NCBI RefSeq assembly: GCF_017874595.1
Contig: NZ_JAGILA010000002.1
Coordinates: 124,001-188,000, forward strand
Direction: 5' to 3'
Length of the DNA: 64,000 nucleotides
From: Sinorhizobium kostiense
GTDB taxonomy: Bacteria > Pseudomonadota > Alphaproteobacteria > Rhizobiales > Rhizobiaceae
The notes beneath the pieces are model-generated. The model worked only from the letters and a program-made list of their open reading frames with translations, was not told the origin of the DNA and made no database searches. Each line of letters begins with the position of its first letter. The first letter of the stretch is position 1. This document shows, piece by piece, positions 25,966-35,571 of the stretch. Both the position numbers and the translations under genes were made by a program.

Positions 25966-27134
25966 CCGGTATCTCTCTCGTAATCCTCAAAAATATCGTC
26001 ACCGTAGCGCGCGGTGCGCCGAAGCGCGAAACCGGCCGGGACGGACTTCCGCTCAAATGGGGCCTCTATCCCATATTCGCCAATAGCTGCCGGACCGGTA
26101 AACAGCATGATCCGATCGACCAGGCCGGCGTCGAGAAAATCGCGCGCAGCACGGGCGCCGCCCTCGACCAGCAGCGAGGAGATGCCACGAGAGGCCAGGG
26201 CCGTCACCAGATCGGCTATGGTGTCCGTAGACAGGACCTCGACGCCTGCGGCCTCGAGAGCTGCTCGGCGCCCCGCGTATTCGGCGCCTCTCCTCGCGAG
26301 CGATGCACCTCGATCCCGCCCCTCATCCGCCCTTCGGGTCCCTTCTCCCCGCGCGCGGGGAGAAGGGACGTCCGCGGCGCCCGCAACCAGGATCAAAGGA
26401 AATTCGCGCGCCGAGCGCACTAATTTCGATCCGACGGGCAATTCGAGGCGGCGGTCGAGGACGATGCGGATGGGAGAGCGGTTTTCGAGCCCCTCGAGAC
26501 GCACGGTGAGTTCCGGATCGTCGGCGCTAGCCGTGCCGACCCCGACCAGGATCGCGTCGGTTTCGGCGCGCAGCACCTGCACCTGGGCGCGCGAGATTGC
26601 ACCGGTGATGCGAACCTGCCCCTCTCCTTCGCGGCCGATCATCCCGTCGGAGGAGACCGCAAGTTTCAGTGTCACGTGCGGGCGCCTGTTGCGCTGCCGC
26701 ATGAGGTAGGCCTCGAGCACCCGTTCTCCTTCGGCGCGCAAAACGCCGACATCGACATCGATGCCGCCTTCGCGGAGCATGACGACGCCGCGGCCGGCGA
26801 CCCGCTCGTCCGGGTCAAGAATCGAAATGACGACGCGCGCGATGCCCGCGGCAATGAGCGCATCGGCGCAAGGCGGCGTCCTGCCATGGTGTGAACAGGG
26901 CTCGAGCGTGACATAGGCGGTCGCCCCCCTCGCCTGGTCGCCGGCCTCGGCCAGAGCCTGTGTTTCCGCATGCGGACGGCCACCGGGCGCCGTCACCGCG
27001 CCGCCCAGGATCGTGCCGCCCTTGACGATCAGGCAGCCGACGGAGGGATTGGTGGAGGTGAGGCCAAGATTGCGCCTTGCAAGCCGCAGCGCCGCCGCCA
27101 TGAACCTTTCGTCCTCACGCGTCGGCCCGCTCAT
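25950..27134 (-). CDS. ribD: Bifunctional pyrimidine deaminase/reductase RibD, with inserted palindrome
   Basis: RibD performs two riboflavin steps: deamination of the pyrimidine, then reduction of the ribosyl group. The N-terminal deaminase has zinc ligands in HAE (55-57), C80 and C89 (PCSHHGRTPPC). The C-terminal reductase runs from about residue 150 to the end, with LLVEGGARAARDFLDAGLVD. At 394 residues it is longer than most. Residues ~255-278 are encoded by a dispersed palindromic repeat, are rich in Arg and Gly (PSPRARGEGTRRADEGRDRG), and keep the frame. It starts 17 bases after nrdR. Confidence 0.95.
   Translation of the reverse strand: MSGPTREDERFMAAALRLARRNLGLTSTNPSVGCLIVKGGTILGGAVTAPGGRPHAETQALAEAGDQARGATAYVTLEPCSHHGRTPPCADALIAAGIARVVISILDPDERVAGRGVVMLREGGIDVDVGVLRAEGERVLEAYLMRQRNRRPHVTLKLAVSSDGMIGREGEGQVRITGAISRAQVQVLRAETDAILVGVGTASADDPELTVRLEGLENRSPIRIVLDRRLELPVGSKLVRSAREFPLILVAGAADVPSPRARGEGTRRADEGRDRGASLARRGAEYAGRRAALEAAGVEVLSTDTIADLVTALASRGISSLLVEGGARAARDFLDAGLVDRIMLFTGPAAIGEYGIEAPFERKSVPAGFALRRTARYGDDIFEDYERDTGCSQA
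26310..26368. repeat. Palindromic repeat inserted in frame within ribD
   Basis: A perfect 28-bp palindrome with arms CCCTTCTCCCCGCG/CGCGGGGAGAAGGG at 26340-26367, flanked by CCTCATCCGCCCTTCGGG on the left. This is the shape of the abundant rhizobial intergenic repeat, here lying within the ribD reading frame. Confidence 0.8.
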
Positions 27135-27151
27135 CGCCCCACCGCCTTAAA

Positions 27152-27625
27152 CTATTCAACGGGGTCGCGCGCGATCTTGGCGCTGATCTCGGCGATGACC
27201 TTCTCGAAGTCCTCGGCATGGGAGAAATCACGATAAACGGAGGCGTAGCGGACGAAGGCGACATCATCCAGGCTTTTAAGCGCCTCGAGCACTTGAATGC
27301 CGATTTCCTCCGAGGGGATTTCCGTCTCTCCGGAGCTTTCCAGTCGGCGGACGATACCGGACACTGCCCGCTCGATCCGGTCACGGTCGACCGGGCGCTT
27401 CCTGAGGGCGATTTCGAAGGATCGCAACAGCTTGTCCCGGTCGAAAGGCACCTTCCGACCGGTCTTCTTGATAATCATCAGCTCACGCAGTTGCACCCGC
27501 TCGAAGGTCGTGAAGCGGCCCCCGCAATCCGGGCAGATGCGGCGGCGGCGAATGGCATTCCCGTCCTCTGCCGGACGGGAATCCTTCACCTGGCTGTCTT
27601 CAGAACCACAATAGGGGCAGCGCAT
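27152..27625 (-). CDS. nrdR: Transcriptional repressor NrdR
   Basis: A 157-residue repressor of ribonucleotide reductase genes that senses ATP and dATP. The zinc ribbon has C3, C6, C31 and C34; the ATP-cone domain spans about residues 49-139 ([20 protein letters not shown]). It lies 12 bases after glyA and before ribD, the usual alphaproteobacterial order. Confidence 0.97.
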   Translation of the reverse strand: MRCPYCGSEDSQVKDSRPAEDGNAIRRRRICPDCGGRFTTFERVQLRELMIIKKTGRKVPFDRDKLLRSFEIALRKRPVDRDRIERAVSGIVRRLESSGETEIPSEEIGIQVLEALKSLDDVAFVRYASVYRDFSHAEDFEKVIAEISAKIARDPVE

Positions 27626-27637
27626 GCAGCCGTCCTA

Positions 27638-28933
27638 TTACATGTAGCTGTACATCGGGAAGCGATCGGTGAGCTTGACCACCTTTTCGCGGACCGCCGC
27701 CTCAACGCCGGCATTACCCTCGTCCGAATTGGCGACCTTGAGGCCATCGAGCACTTCGACGATAAGCTCGCCGATTTCCTTGAATTCCGCTTCCTTGAAA
27801 CCGCGCGTCGTGCCGGCCGGCGCGCCGAGGCGCACGCCCGAGGTGACGAAGGGCTTCTCCGGGTCGAAGGGGATGCCGTTCTTGTTGCAGGTGATAAAGG
27901 CGCGCCCGAGCGCGGCCTCGGCACGCTTGCCGGTTGCATTCTTCTTGCGCAGGTCGACCAGCATCAGGTGGTTGTCGGTACCGCCTGAAACGATGTCGAG
28001 GCCGTTGGCCTTCAGCGTCTCGGCAAGGGTGCGGGCATTCTTGACGATCTGGGCCGCATAATCCTTGAAGGAGGGCTGGAGCGCCTCGCCGAAGGCGACG
28101 GCCTTGGCAGCGATCACATGCATCAGCGGACCGCCCTGCAGGCCCGGGAAGACGGCCGAGTTGATCTTCTTTGCGATCTCCTCGTCATTGGTGAGGATCA
28201 TCCCGCCGCGCGGGCCGCGCAGCGACTTGTGCGTCGTCGTCGTCGCGACATGGCAATGCGGGAACGGGGAAGGATGCTGGCCCCCGGCGACCAGGCCGGC
28301 AATGTGGGCCATGTCGACCATCAGCCACGCGCCGATCTCGTCGGCGATCTCACGGAAACGCTTCCAGTCCCAGATGCGCGAATAGGCGGTGCCGCCGGCG
28401 ATGATGAGCTTCGGCTTGTGCTTGCGCGCCTTCTCGGCAACGTCGTCCATGTCGAGCAGATGGTCGCCCTCGCGCACACCGTAAGAAACGACGTTGAACC
28501 ACTTGCCCGACATGTTGACCGGCGAACCATGGGTCAGGTGGCCGCCGGAATTGAGGTCGAGACCCATGAAGGTGTCGCCCGGCTGAAGGAGCGCCAGGAA
28601 CACTGCCTGGTTCATCTGCGAGCCCGAGTTCGGCTGGACGTTGGCGAAACCGACGCCGAAGAGCTTCTTGGCGCGATCGATCGCAAGTTCTTCGGCGATA
28701 TCGACATACTGGCAGCCGCCGTAGTAACGCTTGCCCGGATAACCCTCGGCATATTTGTTCGTCATGATGGAGCCCTGGGCTTCCAGAACGGCGCGCGAGA
28801 CGATGTTCTCGGAGGCGATCAGCTCGATCTCATGGCGCTGGCGACCCAGCTCCTTCTCTATCGCACCGAAGATTTCCGGGTCGCTGTCGGCGAGAGAGCG
28901 GGTGAAGAAGGCGTCATTGGTCTGTGCAAGCAT
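27638..28933 (-). CDS. glyA: Serine hydroxymethyltransferase
   Basis: A 431-residue PLP enzyme that interconverts serine and glycine while charging tetrahydrofolate with one-carbon units. The PLP lysine is K236 in [14 protein letters not shown]; the substrate region [10 protein letters not shown] lies at about residues 37-46 and [12 protein letters not shown] follows. First gene of glyA-nrdR-ribD-ribE; no glycine riboswitch signature was seen in its leader. Confidence 0.98.
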   Translation of the reverse strand: MLAQTNDAFFTRSLADSDPEIFGAIEKELGRQRHEIELIASENIVSRAVLEAQGSIMTNKYAEGYPGKRYYGGCQYVDIAEELAIDRAKKLFGVGFANVQPNSGSQMNQAVFLALLQPGDTFMGLDLNSGGHLTHGSPVNMSGKWFNVVSYGVREGDHLLDMDDVAEKARKHKPKLIIAGGTAYSRIWDWKRFREIADEIGAWLMVDMAHIAGLVAGGQHPSPFPHCHVATTTTHKSLRGPRGGMILTNDEEIAKKINSAVFPGLQGGPLMHVIAAKAVAFGEALQPSFKDYAAQIVKNARTLAETLKANGLDIVSGGTDNHLMLVDLRKKNATGKRAEAALGRAFITCNKNGIPFDPEKPFVTSGVRLGAPAGTTRGFKEAEFKEIGELIVEVLDGLKVANSDEGNAGVEAAVREKVVKLTDRFPMYSYM

Positions 28934-29061
28934 CGGCTCGAGGCTCCTCTCAAAGGTGGCTGTTCTTTAACTTCCTCGCACGCCAAGAGCAATATCCGCT
29001 ATGCGGATTGCGCCATTTCCACCATCCGCCGCGCCCAAATACCGCGTCCGTCGGATTCAGC

Positions 29062-29092
29062 AAAAAGCCGCGCATTCCGGGGAATGCGCGGC
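29062..29092 (-). terminator. Rho-independent terminator of the L,D-transpeptidase gene
   Basis: GCCGCGCATTCC/GGAATGCGCGGC stem with T residues on the minus strand, located between the transpeptidase and the glyA promoter. Confidence 0.9.
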
Positions 29093-29119
29093 CTTGGATC
29101 AAGCGATCCGGTTCTTTGC

Positions 29120-30451
29120 TTATTGCGGCAGAGCATCCGCGTCGATGGGGCCGGCCGATTGCTCGATCCCGGTCGTCGTTTGCAGCGCGAGCTCCGCCGC
29201 GCCGTCGCGCTGGTAGATGTCGTCGCGGAACTGGACGACGCGGTCCTTTGCCGACCAGGCCGTGATATAGGTGAAATAGACCGGGACCTCTTCGGCAAGC
29301 TTGATCGGCGTATTTACGCCAGACCTGATCGTCGCCTCGATCTGCTGGCGCGACCACCCCGGGGTTTCCTTGAGCAGCCAGGTCGAGAGGTCGCGGACGT
29401 TCTGCACGCGCACGCAGCCCGAGGATTCGAAGCGCATCAGCTTGTTGAACAGACCCTGCTGCGGCGTGTCGTGCATATAGACCGCGTGCTCGTTGTGAAA
29501 GTTGATCTTCGTCGAGGACATGGCATTGATCTTGCCGGGGTCCTGCCGGAACATCAGGTTCGGCGCCTTTTCGGCGTTCCAGTCCACCGTCTCCGGCGAC
29601 ACTTCGTTACCGCTGGCGTCGAAGAGGCGGATGGCATTGCGCTCGAGATAGGTCGGATCCTTGCGCATCAGCGGCATGATGTCCTTCTGGACGATCGAGC
29701 GCGGCGCGGTCCAGTAGGGGTTGAGGATGACCTCGTAGATCTTCGAGTTGAGGATCGGCGATTGGCGATCGATCTTGCCGACGACGGCAGTGTGGCGCAG
29801 CACGACGCGGCCATTCTCGACTGCCTCGATATAGGCAGCGGGAATATTGACCATGACGTAGCGCCGGCCGAGATCGCCCGACATCGACTGCAGCCGCACG
29901 AGATTGGTTTCGAGCTGCGCCAGCCGGGTGTTGGCGTCGACGTTTAGCGCCTTCAGCGTGAACTCGCCGATGACGCCGTCCGCTGGCAATCCGTGGCGCG
30001 CCTGGAACCGCTTGACCGCACCGTCGACATAGGAGTCGAAGGAGGAGGAAATGCCCGCCGCCCGCGGAAGGTCGCCAGACACCATCAGGCGCTGACGCAA
30101 TTGCTGGACGGATGGGTCGTTGACGCCAAGTTCCAACTTCACCGTCGACGGTGGCGATACCATCGGCCAGCCGCCGGCGGCGACGATCTGCTGATAATCG
30201 AAGATCGCCTGCTGAACATGCGCGATCGTTTCGGGACCGAAGACCGGCGTGTTGGAGAGGACGGCCGTTGCGGTGCGCGAGGCCTTGGCGTCGAACTGGT
30301 CGTCCCAGGAACCGCGGCGCGGCGAATTGATGAGCTCGTCCAGCGCCGTCTGCGCATAGGCAGACCCGGCCCATGCCGCGGCACCGAAGGTTGCGGCCGA
30401 GCGCATAAATGCGCGACGCGAGTAAGCATCAATACCGTTTTTCTTTGCCAT
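29120..30451 (-). CDS. ldtP: Tat-exported L,D-transpeptidase (YcbB/LdtP type)
   Basis: A 443-residue peptidoglycan L,D-transpeptidase that makes 3-3 crosslinks in the periplasm. The N-terminus carries a twin-arginine signal, YSRRAFMRSAATFGAAAWAG, ending near AYAQ (residue 34). A peptidoglycan-binding domain occupies about 105-170. The catalytic domain has H327 in YMHDTP and C346 in ESSGCVRVQ. The ATG at 30451 is favoured over 30463. The neighbour ldtR encodes the MarR regulator known in Liberibacter and Sinorhizobium to control this gene. A RIME1-like repeat lies upstream. Confidence 0.95.
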   Translation of the reverse strand: MAKKNGIDAYSRRAFMRSAATFGAAAWAGSAYAQTALDELINSPRRGSWDDQFDAKASRTATAVLSNTPVFGPETIAHVQQAIFDYQQIVAAGGWPMVSPPSTVKLELGVNDPSVQQLRQRLMVSGDLPRAAGISSSFDSYVDGAVKRFQARHGLPADGVIGEFTLKALNVDANTRLAQLETNLVRLQSMSGDLGRRYVMVNIPAAYIEAVENGRVVLRHTAVVGKIDRQSPILNSKIYEVILNPYWTAPRSIVQKDIMPLMRKDPTYLERNAIRLFDASGNEVSPETVDWNAEKAPNLMFRQDPGKINAMSSTKINFHNEHAVYMHDTPQQGLFNKLMRFESSGCVRVQNVRDLSTWLLKETPGWSRQQIEATIRSGVNTPIKLAEEVPVYFTYITAWSAKDRVVQFRDDIYQRDGAAELALQTTTGIEQSAGPIDADALPQ

Positions 30452-30493
30452 AGTCCCTACCATTTGAAAGCGCCGAAACGCGCTGCCCCGAAC

Positions 30494-30590
30494 GCTGCAG
30501 CGACGCGCGTCCTTCAGACCCGCAAAGATCGCTGCAACCCTTGTGCATGGTCTTTGTCCTTAAATCGAGACCGATTTAAGGACACATGCA
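30494..30590. repeat. RIME1-like rhizobial intergenic repeat, copy 2
   Basis: First palindrome GCTGCAGCGA...TCGCTGCA, second GTCCTTAAATCG/CGATTTAAGGAC at 30556-30583 bounded by TGCATG...CATGCA. Same layout as the copies at 13620 and 36036. It lies close to the transpeptidase start, so it may shape its 5' leader. Confidence 0.75.
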
Positions 30591-30807
30591 GTAGCACGAA
30601 CATGGTTAACAAACGTTAACCCCAGCCGCCGAATTTCCCTCACGATCATACGCGCGAGAGCCGCAACAGCGAGAATCGCAGTCGCAAACGGGCACCTGCC
30701 GCGCGCTCGCGTCGCTGTCATAGCAATATGGCCAATTCGTGTCTCAGCTCGGGCTCGTATCGGCGACGGGGAATGTCGGACAACAACTGCACCGCGCAAA
30801 ATGCTCA

Positions 30808-30842
30808 AAGGCCGGACACGCAGGGATTGCGCCCGGCCCTTG
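30808..30842 (-). terminator. Probable terminator of ldtR
   Basis: On the minus strand a GGCCGGGCGCA/TGCGTGTCCGGCC imperfect stem followed by a short T-rich tail, 25 bases after the ldtR stop. Confidence 0.6.
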
Positions 30843-30866
30843 ATTCTGGAGGAAAATCCATCCCGA

Positions 30867-31388
30867 TCAGAGCCGATACATGATGCTGTCGTTCCAGAAA
30901 CGGTCGAGGCGCTGCAAGAGCTTGTTCATCTGCGTGAACTCCTCCGAGCCGATGCCGCCAACCTTGTCGATCGAGCCGATGTGGCGCTCATAGAGCTTGG
31001 CGACGGTCTCGGCGATCTCCTGGCCTTCTTCGGTCAGGCTAATGCGCACCGAGCGCCGGTCGACACGGGAGCGCTGGTGGTTGATCAGCCCGAGATCGAC
31101 GAGTTTCTTGACGTTGTAGGAAACGTTCGATCCAAGATAATAGCCACGGGAGCGAAGCTCGCCGGCGGTCAGTTCGGAGTTGCCGATGTTGAAGAGCAGG
31201 AGCGCCTGGACCGCATTCACGTCGCTGCGCCCCTGGCGGTCGAACTCGTCCTTGATGACGTCGAGCAAGCGGCGATGCAGGCGCTCGACCAGGTGCAGGG
31301 ATTCGAGGTAGAGACCACGGATCGCTTCTTCCTGGGGGTTTCTTTGAGCGATGGGCGCAGCGGCCTGCGGCTTCATTTTCGTGTTCAT
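30867..31388 (-). CDS. ldtR: LdtR, MarR family regulator
   Basis: A 173-residue MarR winged-helix regulator. The DNA-binding part runs LTAGELRSRGYYLGSNVSYN to the wing QRSRVDRRSVRISLTEEGQE. The homologue LdtR of Liberibacter and Sinorhizobium controls the neighbouring L,D-transpeptidase and osmotic stress tolerance. The ATG at 31388 follows GAGGCACG. A perfect ATACGTAT palindrome about 68 bases upstream could be an operator. Confidence 0.93.
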   Translation of the reverse strand: MNTKMKPQAAAPIAQRNPQEEAIRGLYLESLHLVERLHRRLLDVIKDEFDRQGRSDVNAVQALLLFNIGNSELTAGELRSRGYYLGSNVSYNVKKLVDLGLINHQRSRVDRRSVRISLTEEGQEIAETVAKLYERHIGSIDKVGGIGSEEFTQMNKLLQRLDRFWNDSIMYRL

Positions 31389-31455
31389 TTTCGTGCCTCA
31401 CTGTTTCGTTTGGCGGTGTCTGTTTGTCTTCCCGCCTTGAGTGAGACCCTATCGA

Positions 31456-31463
31456 ATACGTAT
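31456..31463. promoter_or_regulatory. ATACGTAT palindrome upstream of ldtR
   Basis: Perfect 8-bp palindrome in the AT-rich ldtR leader, overlapping candidate -10 elements. An LdtR autoregulatory site is possible but not proven by sequence. Confidence 0.3.
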
Positions 31464-31518
31464 AAAATTCTACTTAAACCGCAGCCTTAACATGTACTTA
31501 CCATCGGCGGAGCCTGTC

Positions 31519-31956
31519 TCAGGGTGAATCAACCCTTACCTTGCGAGCCCGGCGCAGCCGCTGGAAAAAGAGTACGGCCCGGAAGAGAACAAAGGTGACG
31601 GCGACAGCCCCGTGCAGCACGAACAAGAGCGGGCGGGTGCCGAAAATGCCCGGATAGAATTCGTACATGGCGATCTCGATCCCCGCCGCAACGACCCAGA
31701 CCACTGGTCCCCAGGAGACGAGCAGCCAGAGACCGATCGCTGCAACCGGATAGACGACGGCAAGGGCGGTCGCGGCCGCACGCCACTGCGGCGGCAAAAG
31801 GTCAAAGCGGCCGGCGCCGCCATGGGAAAAGCCGATCAGCATCGCCCAGTATTCGAGCGCGAACCAGAAGCAGGAGACGGAGACCAGCCGCAGGAACCAG
31901 CCGAAGAGAATTTCGGCAAGCGACGGCTTCGGCACATGCTGAGAATCATGAAGCAT
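31519..31956 (-). CDS. DUF6163 family membrane protein
   Basis: A 145-residue protein with four predicted transmembrane helices (for example ILFGWFLRLVSVSCFWFALE and PLLFVLHGAVAVTFVLFRAV). It is conserved beside ldtR and hemB in rhizobia. The ATG at 31956 (MLHDSQHVPK) is preferred to a TTG three codons upstream. Function unknown; its placement hints at an envelope role. Confidence 0.85.
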   Translation of the reverse strand: MLHDSQHVPKPSLAEILFGWFLRLVSVSCFWFALEYWAMLIGFSHGGAGRFDLLPPQWRAAATALAVVYPVAAIGLWLLVSWGPVVWVVAAGIEIAMYEFYPGIFGTRPLLFVLHGAVAVTFVLFRAVLFFQRLRRARKVRVDSP

Positions 31957-32135
31957 GCGCGGCAAAATAGGCCGAGCGCCGGCGAAGCACCAGCGCGAAG
32001 GACGGGAAGGCGGTCCCGGTCACACGTCTGCGGACTGAAAATGACGTAGCCGGGACCTCGGCAATGCGGTTTTCAAGGCGGTGGAGTGCGTGATAAACCG
32101 CGTTCACTACGCGGATGAAGAAGGATGCAGGCGCG

Positions 32136-33149
32136 ATGAACGACAGGACAAACCTTGTGGACAGGATCACCGGGCACCGCCGCATGCGCCGCAACCGCAA
32201 GGCGGAGTGGACCCGACGGCTGGTGCAGGAAAACCGCCTCACCGTCGACGATCTCATCTGGCCGATTTTCATCGTCCCCGGCAGCGGCATCGTCCAGCCG
32301 ATCGACGCGATGCCCGGCGTCAACCGCATGAGCGTCGACAAGGCGGTCGAAGCGGTGAAGCAGGCGGCCGATCTCGGCATTCCGGCCGTCGCCACCTTTC
32401 CCAACATCGACATGGCGCTGCGCGACGAGGCGGGATCGAACAGCCTTGCGCCCGACAATCTCATCAACCAGGCAACCCGGGCAATCAAGAAAGCCGTGCC
32501 GAATATCGGCGTCATCACCGATGTGGCGCTCGACCCCTTTACCAGCCACGGCCATGACGGAATCTTGCGCGACGGCGAGATCGTCAATGACGAGACGGTC
32601 GAGGCGATCGCCAGGGCCGCGGTGATCCAGGCGAATGCCGGGTCCGACATCATCGCGCCGTCCGAGATGATGGACGGGCGAATCGGCGCGATCCGCGAGG
32701 CGCTCGATGCGAGCGGTCACCAAAATGTCGGCATCATGTCCTACGCGACGAAGTTCGCTTCGGCCTTCTACGGCCCCTATCGCGAGGCGATCGGCACCGG
32801 CGGGCTGCTCAAGGGCGACAAGAAGACCTATTACATCGACCCTGCCAACGGCACCGAGGCGATTCGCGACGCCGCGCTCGACGTCGAGGAAGGTGCCGAC
32901 ATGCTGATGGTGAAGCCGGGTCTTGCCTATCTCGACATTTGCTGGCGCATGAAAGAGGCCTTCGGCCTGCCGGTCTTCGCCTACCAGGTGTCTGGGGAGT
33001 ATACGCAAATAAAGGCGGCAGCCGCCAATGGATGGATCGACGGAGAGCGGGTGATGCTCGAGACCCTTCTCGCATTCAAACGCGCGGGCTGTGACGGCAT
33101 TCTCAGCTATTTCGCCGTCGAGGCGGCGAAGATTCTGGCAAAGAGGTGA
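32136..33149 (+). CDS. hemB: Delta-aminolevulinic acid dehydratase
   Basis: A 337-residue porphobilinogen synthase that condenses two 5-aminolevulinate molecules in haem and cobalamin synthesis. The Schiff-base lysines are K206 (SYATKFASAFYGPYREA) and K260 (VKPGLAYLDI). The metal loop DVALDPFTSHGHDG carries Asp where zinc enzymes have Cys, marking the Mg-dependent, zinc-free form common in rhizobia. The ATG at 32136 is preferred to one at 32115. Confidence 0.96.
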   Translation: MNDRTNLVDRITGHRRMRRNRKAEWTRRLVQENRLTVDDLIWPIFIVPGSGIVQPIDAMPGVNRMSVDKAVEAVKQAADLGIPAVATFPNIDMALRDEAGSNSLAPDNLINQATRAIKKAVPNIGVITDVALDPFTSHGHDGILRDGEIVNDETVEAIARAAVIQANAGSDIIAPSEMMDGRIGAIREALDASGHQNVGIMSYATKFASAFYGPYREAIGTGGLLKGDKKTYYIDPANGTEAIRDAALDVEEGADMLMVKPGLAYLDICWRMKEAFGLPVFAYQVSGEYTQIKAAAANGWIDGERVMLETLLAFKRAGCDGILSYFAVEAAKILAKR

Positions 33150-33217
33150 CTATCAGGGCAGCATTGCATTGGCGGTTTCGTTCCCCATATGTGATCGAAA
33201 TGAATGCGAGGACGCCG

Positions 33218-33682
33218 ATGAGCATGCACGACCAAGAATTCCGACTTCCGAGCCAGGACTGGCGCGCCTACCAGGGTGTGCTGTCGCGACGGGTGTTTGC
33301 CTTCATTCTCGATTACGCGATCGTTGCGCTTCTCTGGATTCCGGCAGCAGTGGTCGTCTTTTTTCTCGGCATTCTAACGCTGGGCCTCGGTTTCTTCCTG
33401 TATCCGATCCTCTTCGCGCTAATCGCGATGCTTTATTTCGGACTGACGGTCGGCGGCCGGGACCAGGCCTCGCCGGGGATGAAGCTCATGGGCCTGGCAA
33501 TCGCTCGCACGGACGGGCGGCCCATGGATTTCCTGACCGCCATCGTTCACCTGGCGATTTTCTGGATCGCCAATGCCCTGCTGACGCCGCTGATCCTGTT
33601 GATCGGGCTTTTCACCGATCGCGGCAGGCTGCTGCATGACCTGCTGATCGGCACGGTCGCCGTCCGGCGGAACATGTTCTGA
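33218..33682 (+). CDS. RDD family membrane protein
   Basis: A 154-residue RDD-domain protein with three to four hydrophobic helices. The RDD hallmark segments are RVFAFILDYAIVALLWIPAA and the conserved SPGMKLMGLAIARTDGRP. Substrate unknown; some RDD proteins act in ion or small-molecule transport. GAGGA lies 6 bases before the ATG at 33218; upstream in-frame ATGs overlap hemB. Confidence 0.88.
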   Translation: MSMHDQEFRLPSQDWRAYQGVLSRRVFAFILDYAIVALLWIPAAVVVFFLGILTLGLGFFLYPILFALIAMLYFGLTVGGRDQASPGMKLMGLAIARTDGRPMDFLTAIVHLAIFWIANALLTPLILLIGLFTDRGRLLHDLLIGTVAVRRNMF

Positions 33683-33784
33683 TCGCGTTGGCAACAGCCC
33701 CCTCGAACGAGTGTGTTGACGTTTTCCATTCTTCGGCCATGCTATGGAAATGAGCAGCCGCACCAAGAGTGATCCCCACGCTCG

Positions 33785-34564
33785 ATGAACACGCAGACCG
33801 CACCGTCTCCTCAATTCTACCTGACTGCGCCGGCAGCCTGCCCATATCTGCCGAACGAAATGGAGCGGAAGGTCTTCACCCACATGGTGGGGGAGCGAGC
33901 TCCCGAGCTCAATGACCTGCTGACACAAGGGGGCTTCCGCCGCTCGCAGAACATCGCCTACCGCCCGGCTTGCGAGACCTGTCGCGCCTGCGTCTCGGTG
34001 CGCATCCTCGCGGACGAGTTCGCGCCGACGCGTTCGATGCGGCGTGTGCTGTTGACCAATCGTGACGTGGTTTCCGCCGAATATCCGGCCGAACCGTCGA
34101 GCGAGCAATACAATCTTTTCCGCCGTTATCTTGACCGCCGCCACCAGAAGGGCGGCATGTCCGACATGTCCGTGCTCGATTACGCGATGATGGTGGAGGA
34201 TACGCACGTCCATACACGGATCATCGAATACCGACTGAGAGTCGAGGGCGACGGAATCAGCGGCAAGGCCAAAGGCCCCCTTGTCGCCACCGCGTTGACC
34301 GACCGGATGTGCGACGGCCTGTCGATGGTCTATTCGTTCTTCGATCCGGCGCTCTCGAACCGATCGCTCGGCACTTTCATGATCCTTGACCATATCCGAA
34401 GGGTTAAGGAGCGCGGCCTGCCCCACGTCTATCTCGGCTACTGGGTCAAGGGCTCGCGCAAGATGGGGTACAAAACAAAGTTTTTGCCGCAGGAGCACCT
34501 TATGGCTCGCGGCTGGGAGCGTTATGCTGGCGATCCCGATTCCAAAGAAGCCCCCACGGACTGA
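33785..34564 (+). CDS. bpt: Leucyl/arginyl-tRNA-protein transferase
   Basis: A 259-residue aminoacyl-tRNA-protein transferase of the Bpt/Ate family that adds Leu (or Arg) to N-terminal Asp/Glu for N-end rule degradation by ClpAP. The cysteines of [16 protein letters not shown], typical of ATE proteins, are near residues 63-69. The C-terminal half ([35 protein letters not shown]) is conserved. It is followed 3 bases later by the DMT permease. Confidence 0.94.
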   Translation: MNTQTAPSPQFYLTAPAACPYLPNEMERKVFTHMVGERAPELNDLLTQGGFRRSQNIAYRPACETCRACVSVRILADEFAPTRSMRRVLLTNRDVVSAEYPAEPSSEQYNLFRRYLDRRHQKGGMSDMSVLDYAMMVEDTHVHTRIIEYRLRVEGDGISGKAKGPLVATALTDRMCDGLSMVYSFFDPALSNRSLGTFMILDHIRRVKERGLPHVYLGYWVKGSRKMGYKTKFLPQEHLMARGWERYAGDPDSKEAPTD

Positions 34565-34567
34565 CCC

Positions 34568-35461
34568 TTGCTCCCATCGTCTGACGCAGCGCGGCATCGG
34601 CGCGGCCTTGCCATCACCGGCCTCGGCGGCCTTGCGCTTTCCTTCGATATTCCGCTGATCCGTTCGGCGAATGGGGAGGTGTGGTCGCTGCTCGCCTTGC
34701 GCAGCCTGTCGACCTTCGCCGTTGCGATTCTCGCCTGGTTCATCATCAATAGACTGCTCCGCCGACCAATCGCGCTGATCCCAGGCTGGGCCGGTCTCGT
34801 CGCCGGCCTTTTCTACGGCATCAATTCCTTCACCTTCCTGCTCGCAGTCTTCAACACGTCGACCGCGAACGTCGTCTTCATTCTCGCCTTCACGTCGATG
34901 TTCGCAGCAGTCCTGGCCTGGGTGTTCCTGAAGGAGCGCCCTTCCCGTGCCACGCTGCTCACGATGACGGCGATGATCTTCGGTGTCGGAGTGATCGTCA
35001 GCGACAGCCTGGAAAGCGGCCATCTCTTCGGCGACGCGATGGCCGCTTGCTCAGCCTTCCTACTGGCGAGTGCGATTACCGTCAGCCGTGCGAGCGGCCG
35101 GGACATGGCGCTGGTACCGTTGACGACCGCAATCTTTCCGGCCATGGCGGCGCTGATGCTGCTGCCCCCTGGCGGCATCGCCGTAGCCGAGGCCGGCTAT
35201 ATTCTCTTCAATGGACTGGTGGTGATCCCCCTCGCCTTCTTCTGCCTGGCGACAGGCCCGCGCTTCCTCTCGGCGCCGGAAGTGGGCATGTTCTATCTCC
35301 TCGAGACCATTCTCGCGCCGATCTGGGTCTGGATCGTCTTTTCCGAGGCGCCAACGACCCGGACGCTCCTCGGCGGCGCAATCCTGATCCTCGCCCTCGT
35401 CGGCCATTCCTTGTGGCAGATGCGCGCTACTGCACGTCTCCTTAGAGCCCTTCCTGGCTAA
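34568..35461 (+). CDS. EamA/DMT family permease
   Basis: A 297-residue drug/metabolite-type transporter with about ten transmembrane helices in two EamA repeats (roughly 12-140 and 155-290). The only start in frame near the upstream stop is a TTG at 34568, 3 bases after bpt, so translational coupling is likely. Substrate cannot be inferred. Confidence 0.88.
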   Translation: MLPSSDAARHRRGLAITGLGGLALSFDIPLIRSANGEVWSLLALRSLSTFAVAILAWFIINRLLRRPIALIPGWAGLVAGLFYGINSFTFLLAVFNTSTANVVFILAFTSMFAAVLAWVFLKERPSRATLLTMTAMIFGVGVIVSDSLESGHLFGDAMAACSAFLLASAITVSRASGRDMALVPLTTAIFPAMAALMLLPPGGIAVAEAGYILFNGLVVIPLAFFCLATGPRFLSAPEVGMFYLLETILAPIWVWIVFSEAPTTRTLLGGAILILALVGHSLWQMRATARLLRALPG

Positions 35462-35571
35462 GAGCCTTTCCGGGTTAAATGGAATTCTGCCGGAGCGTCT
35501 GACAAGACGCGCTGTAGGGAGGGCGAAGTCAGGACTTCCCTGCGCATCAAATGCCGTTTGCGGGATGATCA

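Noticed and set aside
28934..29061. Glycine riboswitch upstream of glyA
   Set aside because: No recognisable tandem aptamer; only a short leader and the upstream terminator.
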